From Variovorax jilinensis (lineage in GTDB: Bacteria > Pseudomonadota > Gammaproteobacteria > Burkholderiales > Burkholderiaceae_C), in the NCBI RefSeq assembly GCF_030316885.1, contig NZ_JASZYQ010000005.1:1-64000 (forward strand): a stretch of 64,000 bases of DNA, given 5' to 3'. The position numbers and the translations under genes are program-made. Shown here one piece after another: positions 58,341 through 64,000 of this stretch (positions within the stretch are counted from its first letter, which is position 1; each line of letters starts with the position of its first letter). The notes beneath the pieces are model-generated. The model was not told the DNA's origin. It saw nothing but the letters and a program-made list of their open reading frames with translations, and did not search any database.

Positions 58341-60542
58341 TCAGAAGCGGTAGCGCATCGTCAGCGTCGCGTTGCGTGGCGCCAGGTACGTGATCTGGCT
58401 GTAGGCGTCGAACATGCCGTAGTACTTCTCGTCCGTGACGTTGTTGACGTTGAGCTGCAGCGACAGGCGCGGGTTGAAGTCGTAGCGCGCCATCAGCGAC
58501 ACCAGCGCGAACGAACCCTGGTCGATGCGCTGGACCAGGCCCAGCGGATTGAGCGCGTCCGTGTAGGTGCTGCCTTGCCAGTTCACGCCGCCGCCGATCG
58601 TCAGGCCGCTGAGCGCGCCATCGAGGCGGTAGGTCGTGAAGATCTTCAGCAGCTTGCGCGGATAGATGGTGTTGACGTCGCGGCCGTCGGCGTCCTTCAG
58701 GCGGTACTGGGTGTAGCCGGCGCTGATGTTCCATCCGCGCGAGATCTCGCCGTTCGCTTCCAGCTCGAAGCCTTCGCTGGTGGCGCCGTCCGAGGCCCGG
58801 TAGACGGTCTGCGGCAGGCCGCCCAGGCCCGGGATGGTCTGGGTCGTGGCGACCGCCAGGTTCTTCTGCTTGATCTGGAAGATCGCGGCCGAGGCGTTGA
58901 GCTGGTTCTCGAGGAACGCCCCCTTGATACCGGTCTCGAGGCTCTCGCCCTTGATCGGATCGATGTAGTTGCGATTGATGTCCTGCTGGATCTGCGGCTG
59001 GAAGATGTCGGTGTAGCTGCCGTACCAGGTCAGCTGCTTGGTCAGGTCGTACAGCAGGCCCACGTACGGCGTGACTTCGCTGTTGTACTTCTGGTCGACG
59101 GGGCTGCTGTACATCTCCTCGCCGCTGCGGCGGAAGTCGGTCACGCGCGCGCCGATGATCACCTTGAACGGATCGGTGATGTTGAAGCGCGCGGCGCCGT
59201 AGATCGCGTCCTGCTTGGTCTCGCTGTTGCCGTACGGCGTGAGCGGACCCCAGATCGGCTCGGGGTAGACGCCGTTCCAGAGGTTGAAGTTGGGCACCAT
59301 GCCGACGGCGAAAGGCAGCGCCGCGCGGCTGTCGGCGTTGAACTTCTGCGTCTGGCTGTTGTAGCCGAAGGCCAGTTCGTGCGTGCGTCCGCCCAGCTCG
59401 ATCGGGCCGGCGGCCGTCAGCGCGAAGTCGTCCTGCGTGGTCTTTACCTTGTACGAGGCGGCGAAGGCGCCCATGCCCTCGCCGGTCAGGAAGGTGGGTG
59501 CGCCCGAGAGGTACAGCAGGTGGGAATCGGCCTTGCGCTCGCCATAGTTGTAGGCGGCCCCGATCTTCCAGTTGTTGGCGAGGCGGTGCGAGATCGACGC
59601 GAAGTACTGGTCGTAGGTGGTGTCCCAGCGGGTCCAGTCGGCGGCCGTGGAGGTGGACCGGTCCCAGTTGGTGCGGAAGCCCTCGGCATACCAGACCGGC
59701 AGGCCGCCCCACATCGGGCCCTTGGAGTCGACCTGTTGGCGGCCGGCGCCCGCGGTCAGCAGCGTGTTGGGCGTGAGGTCGGCCTCGAAGGTGGCGAACA
59801 GCGTGCCGTTGGACTTGCTCAGGCCGCGGATGTAGCTGTCGCCGTCCGAGTATTCGCCGACGATGCGGGCGCGGAAGGTCTTTGCCTCGTTCACCGGCGT
59901 CGACAGGTCGATCATGGCTCGGCCGGTGCTCCAGCTGCCGCCTTCCAGCTCGACGCTGCCCGTGAACACGTTGCTGCTGGCGCGCTTGCGCACCAGGTTC
60001 ACGGCGGCCGACGGATCGCCCGCGCCGGTCGTCAGGCCGGTTGCGCCGCGCACCACTTCGATGCGGTCGTACATGGCGGTGCTGGTGAAGATCTCGCCCG
60101 AGCTCCACGGCTGCTGCCAGGTGGTCGGCACGCCGTCGATCATGATCGTGTTGATGTCGAAGCCGCGCGACACGAACTGCGCCCGGCTGGTCTCGTACTG
60201 GTTGACCGAGACGCCCGTGGTGTTGTTCAGCACCTCGGTGATGTTCGTGAGGTTCTGGTCCTCGATGCGCTGCTGCGTGATCACGGTCACGGACTGGGGC
60301 GTTTCGCGCAGCGTCAGGCCCAGCGGCGTGGCGGTGTTCGACGGGCCGTTGGTGGTGTAGGAGCCGGTGCCCTCGGTGGTCTCGGTCGAGCCGGTGACCC
60401 TCACCTCCGGCAGCGTGCCGGCGGACTGCGCCTGTGCATGGGCCAGGGCCGGCATCGCGATGGCAATGCACAGCGTCAGCGTGCGGAGGCGCCCCGGTGC
60501 TTCCGGATGGCCGAACGGCTTGTTAAGTACCCTCTTGTTCAT
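58341..60542 (-). CDS. TonB-dependent siderophore receptor
   Basis: 733 residues from the ATG at 60542 (AGGAAAAG upstream). Signal peptide ending ALAHAQAQ, a plug domain (GLTLRETPQSVTVITQQRIEDQNLTNITEVLNNTTGVSV, RGATGLTTGAGDPSAAVNLVRKR), and a beta-barrel ending in a typical aromatic residue (TMRYRF). The GATGL..G.GDPSA-type segment is typical of ferric-hydroxamate/coprogen-like FhuE/FpvA receptors. Iron repression is likely through the Fur-like box at 60613-60637. Divergent from a PepSY membrane protein. Confidence 0.94.
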   Translation of the reverse strand: MNKRVLNKPFGHPEAPGRLRTLTLCIAIAMPALAHAQAQSAGTLPEVRVTGSTETTEGTGSYTTNGPSNTATPLGLTLRETPQSVTVITQQRIEDQNLTNITEVLNNTTGVSVNQYETSRAQFVSRGFDINTIMIDGVPTTWQQPWSSGEIFTSTAMYDRIEVVRGATGLTTGAGDPSAAVNLVRKRASSNVFTGSVELEGGSWSTGRAMIDLSTPVNEAKTFRARIVGEYSDGDSYIRGLSKSNGTLFATFEADLTPNTLLTAGAGRQQVDSKGPMWGGLPVWYAEGFRTNWDRSTSTAADWTRWDTTYDQYFASISHRLANNWKIGAAYNYGERKADSHLLYLSGAPTFLTGEGMGAFAASYKVKTTQDDFALTAAGPIELGGRTHELAFGYNSQTQKFNADSRAALPFAVGMVPNFNLWNGVYPEPIWGPLTPYGNSETKQDAIYGAARFNITDPFKVIIGARVTDFRRSGEEMYSSPVDQKYNSEVTPYVGLLYDLTKQLTWYGSYTDIFQPQIQQDINRNYIDPIKGESLETGIKGAFLENQLNASAAIFQIKQKNLAVATTQTIPGLGGLPQTVYRASDGATSEGFELEANGEISRGWNISAGYTQYRLKDADGRDVNTIYPRKLLKIFTTYRLDGALSGLTIGGGVNWQGSTYTDALNPLGLVQRIDQGSFALVSLMARYDFNPRLSLQLNVNNVTDEKYYGMFDAYSQITYLAPRNATLTMRYRF

Positions 60543-60612
60543 TTCTTTTCCTGTATGGGTTGCTCCGTCCTTCCGGCTTGCCACGGCATGCATTGACCGG
60601 AAAGTAGAACTT

Positions 60613-60637
60613 TATGAGAATGCGAATGATACGCAAT
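60613..60637. promoter_or_regulatory. Fur-box-like sequence
   Basis: TATGAGAATGCGAATGATACGCAAT (about 60613-60637 in the divergent spacer) resembles the hexamer-repeat Fur consensus (GATAAT-like units GAGAAT, GCGAAT, GATACG) and contains TGCG-7-CGCA symmetry. It lies 71 bases upstream of the receptor ATG and about 83 bases upstream of the PepSY GTG, so it could repress both. Confidence 0.6.
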
Positions 60638-60719
60638 ATGTAATTTGATGGCGCTGGGTTGTTGCACGGTGGCAACAACCGCAAGGCGCGATCGATCTTT
60701 CAGGCCGGAGGGGCGCAAA

Positions 60720-61886
60720 GTGACGAGTCGTGGAATCCAGGCCTGGGCCTGGGTGCACAAATGGACCAGTCTGATCAGCACGGTCTTCATGCTGCTGCTG
60801 TGCATCACGGGCCTGCCGCTGATCTTTCATCACGAGATCGGCCATCTGCTCGGCACGGAGGTCGAAGCGCCCAAGATGCCTGCCGACACGCCGCGCGCCA
60901 GTCTGGACCGCGTGCTGGAGGTGGCGCGCGCCAAGCACCCCGACCGGGTCGTGCAGTTCGTCTCCCAGGCCGAGGACGACGACGCCATGTGGTTCGTGAC
61001 GCTGACGCCCACGCCAGATCCCACCGATGACTTCAAGTCGGTGGTCGTCGATGCCCGGACCGCCGAAGTGCTCGGCCAGCCCAGGTTCGACGAGGGCTTC
61101 ATGTACGTGATGTTCAAGCTGCACGTCGACCTGTTCGCGGGCCTGCCGGGCAAGCTGTTCCTGGGCTTCATGGGCCTCTTGCTGCTGATCGCGATCGTCT
61201 CGGGGGTGGTGCTCTACGCGCCTTTCATGCGCAAGCTCGAGTTCGGCACCGTGCGGCGCGAACGCCGGCCGCGCGTCAAGTGGCTGGACCTGCACAACCT
61301 GCTCGGCATCGTGACCCTGGTCTGGCTCTTCACGGTCGGCGCCACCGGCATGATCAACACCTGGGCCGATCTGCTGATCAAGTACTGGCAGTACGACAAG
61401 CTGACCGTGTTGATGGCGCCCTACAAGGGCCAGCCGGTGGTGCCGGCCGCAGAGCGAGGCTCGGTGCAGAAGTCGCTTGACGTGGCCCTGGCGCACGCGC
61501 CGCACATGAAGCCGTCGTTCATCGCGTTCCCGGGCACGGCCTTCTCGAGTCCGCATCACAACGCGGTCTTCCTGCGCGGCAACGAGCCATTGACCTCGCG
61601 GCTGCTGCAACCGGTGCTGGTCGACGCCAAGACCAACGAGCTGACCGCGGCACCTGCCCTGCCGTGGTATCTCACCGGGTTGCTGCTGTCGCAGCCGCTG
61701 CACTTCGGCGACTACGGCGGCATGCCGATGCAGATCCTCTGGGCCCTGCTGGACATCGCGACCATCATCGTGCTGGGCAGCGGGCTCTACCTCTGGATCA
61801 GGAAAGGGCGAACGGTGCCGACGCCCGTGGTTCCAGCGGTCCTGCCGCCCGTGAGTTCCGGCCGGCCGTCCATCGTCCCGGAGTAG
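60720..61886 (+). CDS. PepSY-TM domain membrane protein (iron-uptake associated)
   Basis: 388 residues from the GTG at 60720, preceded by CCGGAGGGG; the upstream frame lacks a plausible start. PepSY-TM pattern: first helix with HKWTSLISTVFMLLLCITGLPLIFHHEIG, a large periplasmic loop, second helix FLGFMGLLLLIAIVSGVVLYAPFM with following His/Asp (WLDLHNLLGIVTLVWL), and a C-terminal helix. Such proteins are commonly encoded beside TonB siderophore receptors and may help reduce ferric siderophores or pass iron across the inner membrane. Shares the Fur-like box with the receptor. Confidence 0.88.
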   Translation: MTSRGIQAWAWVHKWTSLISTVFMLLLCITGLPLIFHHEIGHLLGTEVEAPKMPADTPRASLDRVLEVARAKHPDRVVQFVSQAEDDDAMWFVTLTPTPDPTDDFKSVVVDARTAEVLGQPRFDEGFMYVMFKLHVDLFAGLPGKLFLGFMGLLLLIAIVSGVVLYAPFMRKLEFGTVRRERRPRVKWLDLHNLLGIVTLVWLFTVGATGMINTWADLLIKYWQYDKLTVLMAPYKGQPVVPAAERGSVQKSLDVALAHAPHMKPSFIAFPGTAFSSPHHNAVFLRGNEPLTSRLLQPVLVDAKTNELTAAPALPWYLTGLLLSQPLHFGDYGGMPMQILWALLDIATIIVLGSGLYLWIRKGRTVPTPVVPAVLPPVSSGRPSIVPE

Positions 61887-61890
61887 ACGA

Positions 61891-63357
61891 TCAGCTGCCT
61901 GCGGCGTTCGGATCGCGCCAGGCGCGCTCGAACGGCAATCGCCAGGCATGCGGCGCGATCAGCTGGTGGATCGGTTTCGGTCCCCATGAGCCCGGCGCGT
62001 AGAGCCGCACCGGTGGCGGCGCCTCGAGCAGCGGGGTCGACACCTGCCACAGCCGCTCGATGCCCTCGGCGGTGGTGAAGAGCGTGCGGTCACCGCGCAT
62101 CGCGTCGAGGATGAGGCGCTCGTAGGCTTCCAGTACCTCGCCCACCATGCCGGTGTCGCGCATCGCGAACTGGAGGCTCAGCTTGTCCAGCCGCATGCCC
62201 GGGCCGGGTCGCTTGCCGTAGAACGACAGCGACATCTTCGACGCATCGGCAAGGTCGAAGGTCAGGTGGTCCGGCCCCTGCGCGCCGACGCCGGACCCCG
62301 GCGGGAACATGCTCTTCGGCGGCTCCCGGAAGGCGATCGAGATGATGCGCTGGCCTTCGGCCAGCCGCTTGCCGGTGCGCAGGAAGAAGGGCACGCCGGC
62401 CCAGCGCCAGTTGTCGATGTGGCACTTCAGCGCGACGAAGGTCTCGGTGTCGGAGTCCGGATCGACCCCTTCCTCCTGCCGGTAGCCGCTGTACTGGCCG
62501 CGGACCACGTCGGCCGGCACGATCGGCAGCATGCTGCGGAAGACCTTGTTCTTCTCCTCGCCGATCGGTGCGGGCTCGAGCGCGGTTGGCGGCTCCATCG
62601 CCATGAAGCCCAGGATCTGGAACAGATGCGTCACCACCATGTCGCGGTACGCGCCGGTCTGCTCGTAGAAGCTCGCGCGCTTTCCGAGACCCAGCGTCTC
62701 GGGCACGTCGATCTGCACGTGGTCGATGAAATTGCGGTTCCAGATCGGCTCGAACAGGCCGTTGGCGAAGCGGAACGCGAGGATGTTCTGCGCCGGCTCC
62801 TTGCCGAGGAAGTGGTCGATGCGAAAGATCTGCTCTTCCCGGAACACCTCGTGCAACTGGCTGTTGAGGAACACCGCGCTCGCGAGGTCGGTGCCGAAGG
62901 GCTTCTCCATCACGATGTGCGAGCGCTCGACCAGGTCGGCCGCACCCAGCATGCGCACCACAGACAGGGCCGCGCTCGGCGGCACGCTGAGGTAGTGCAG
63001 GCGCCGGCACTCGACCGCACCCAGGGAAGCTTCGGCACGCTCGACCGCGTCCTTGAGCGCCTGCGCGCCGCCCGACAGCGGCACGTAGTCGAGCATGGCG
63101 GCAAACGCATCCCAGTCGGCCGGCCGCACCTTGCGGCTGCCGAACTCGTCGAGCGCGCTGCGGGCCGCGGCGCGGAAGCCCTCGGCATCGAGTTCGTCGA
63201 GCGAGACCCCGATGATCCGGCAACCCGGGATGAAGCCCGCGCTGCAGAGGTGGAACAGCCCCGGCAGCAGCTTGCGCCGCGCCAGGTCGCCGGTGGCGCC
63301 CACCAGCATGACCACCTGCGGGAAACGCGGGCCGACGCCCGGAGGGATCTTCGCCAT
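61891..63357 (-). CDS. zwf: Glucose-6-phosphate 1-dehydrogenase
   Basis: 488 residues from the ATG at 63357 (AAGGTGG upstream). NADP-binding Rossmann GATGDLARRKLLPGLF, active-site RIDHFLGKEPAQN, and the substrate region EKPFGTDLASA. Catalyses the first step of the oxidative pentose phosphate/Entner-Doudoroff routes. The frame extends upstream to 63468 without a ribosome binding site. Convergent with the PepSY gene, stops 4 bases apart; divergent from a short-chain dehydrogenase. Confidence 0.96.
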   Translation of the reverse strand: MAKIPPGVGPRFPQVVMLVGATGDLARRKLLPGLFHLCSAGFIPGCRIIGVSLDELDAEGFRAAARSALDEFGSRKVRPADWDAFAAMLDYVPLSGGAQALKDAVERAEASLGAVECRRLHYLSVPPSAALSVVRMLGAADLVERSHIVMEKPFGTDLASAVFLNSQLHEVFREEQIFRIDHFLGKEPAQNILAFRFANGLFEPIWNRNFIDHVQIDVPETLGLGKRASFYEQTGAYRDMVVTHLFQILGFMAMEPPTALEPAPIGEEKNKVFRSMLPIVPADVVRGQYSGYRQEEGVDPDSDTETFVALKCHIDNWRWAGVPFFLRTGKRLAEGQRIISIAFREPPKSMFPPGSGVGAQGPDHLTFDLADASKMSLSFYGKRPGPGMRLDKLSLQFAMRDTGMVGEVLEAYERLILDAMRGDRTLFTTAEGIERLWQVSTPLLEAPPPVRLYAPGSWGPKPIHQLIAPHAWRLPFERAWRDPNAAGS

Positions 63358-63509
63358 GCCTGCCACCTTTGCTGTTGTCTTTCGGGAGGGCAAGCGATTT
63401 TGATGCCAGGTGGCCGTGCCGGGCGGGGTTTGCGCGGGTTTGCCAGCGCCGCGCGGCGCGCGCATCATCCCTGGCCGCAGAAGCCAACCAGGCAGGAGAA
63501 GGAGACAGC

Positions 63510-64000
63510 ATGAGATTCGAAGGCAAGACGGTGGTCGTGACGGGCGCAGCCTCGGGCATCGGCCGGGCGAGCGCCTTGCGATTCGCGGCCGAGGGCGCGC
63601 AGGTGGTCGCTGCCGACATCGATGCCGTGGGCGGCGAGGCGCTGGCGGCGCAGTCGGGCGGACGCATCGTCTTCCAGCGCACCGACGTCTGCGAGGTCGA
63701 CCAGATCCGCGCGCTGATGGACTTCGCGGCCGAGCGCTCGGGCGGCATCGACGTGCTCTTCAACAATGCCGGCGCCGGTGGTGCTCGGGCGCGCATCGAC
63801 GAGATCGATGCCGAGGCCTGGGACCGCACGATGAACCTGCTGTTGCGCTCGGTCGCCATGGGCATCCGCCATGCGGTGCCGCACATGATCGCGCGTGGCG
63901 GCGGCGCCATCGTCAACACCGCGAGCGTGGCGGCACTGTCCACCGGCATGGCGCCGACCGCCTATTCGGTGGCCAAGGCCGGCGTGCTGCAGTTGTCGAA
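63510..64000 (+). CDS. Short-chain dehydrogenase/reductase (5' part; runs off the window)
   Basis: 163 codons in the window. ATG 63510 follows GGAGACA. Classical SDR features: VVTGAASGIGRAS nucleotide-binding loop, DVLFNNAGAGG, Ser in NTASVAALS, and the catalytic TAYSVAKAG Tyr-Lys pair just before the window ends. NAD(P) preference is suggested by an Asp after the second beta strand (VVAADID), favouring NAD. Substrate unknown. Confidence 0.93.
   Translation, partial: MRFEGKTVVVTGAASGIGRASALRFAAEGAQVVAADIDAVGGEALAAQSGGRIVFQRTDVCEVDQIRALMDFAAERSGGIDVLFNNAGAGGARARIDEIDAEAWDRTMNLLLRSVAMGIRHAVPHMIARGGGAIVNTASVAALSTGMAPTAYSVAKAGVLQLS

Overview
The window is GC-rich beta-proteobacterial DNA. Gene content, codon use and the GGAG/GGAGACA-type ribosome binding sites point to Comamonadaceae, most likely a Variovorax-like organism; this is my inference from protein style, not a database match. 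The central part (about 30.0-35.5 kb) looks like the replication and segregation locus of a second replicon. It holds a leftward RepB/Rep_3-type initiator, an iteron array with a perfect DnaA box and an AT-rich stretch, then rightward parA and parB. Genes usually found on chromosomes (nadE, zwf, katE, aroQ) flank it, which suggests a secondary chromosome (chromid) or megaplasmid rather than a small plasmid.

Layout. 0-4.8 kb: end of an alpha/beta hydrolase, a small membrane protein, a Crp/Fnr regulator, a response regulator fused to a class III nucleotide cyclase, and a divergent HAMP histidine kinase with its receiver. 4.8-7.4 kb: a superoxide-reductase-like secreted protein lacking the usual cysteine ligand, a cupredoxin-like secreted protein, a PAP2 phosphatase and an unrecognised protein. 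7.5-11.3 kb: otnC-otnK (four-carbon acid catabolism) and an arylsulfatase, separated by a 36-bp perfect palindrome. 11.3-19.1 kb: a membrane protein with a cyclic-nucleotide-binding domain, a TauE/SafE permease, LysR regulator, M20-type hydrolase, a giant patatin-like protein and a YXWGXW-type secreted protein.

19.1-26.1 kb is the most unusual block: one tightly packed leftward run of eight genes. It has two MASE2-like membrane histidine kinases, a receiver, an RsbW-like ATPase, a STAS antagonist, two tandem patatin-like hydrolases and a receiver-PP2C (SpoIIE/RsbU-like) phosphatase. It reads as a partner-switching cascade wired to lipid hydrolases, with no sigma factor in sight. A divergent AraC regulator follows, then metN-metI-metQ.

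35.6-46.5 kb: HAD phosphatase-like lipoprotein, glutathione transferase, NAD synthetase, DUF2934 protein, large catalase (katE) and paoABC molybdenum hydroxylase. 46.7-53.3 kb: a large PAS hybrid kinase, a secreted protein of unknown function, an FUSC/YccS-type membrane protein and an IclR regulator. 53.4-58.0 kb: a TRAP transporter operon with two solute-binding proteins and an embedded aroQ, headed by a near-canonical IclR operator; this suggests uptake of quinate/shikimate-like compounds. 58.3-64.0 kb: TonB siderophore receptor and a divergent PepSY membrane protein sharing a Fur-like box, then zwf and a truncated short-chain dehydrogenase.

I saw no rRNA, tRNA, CRISPR array, transposase or riboswitch. 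Start codons were adjusted from the longest frame where ribosome binding sites or overlaps argued for it; each case is noted.
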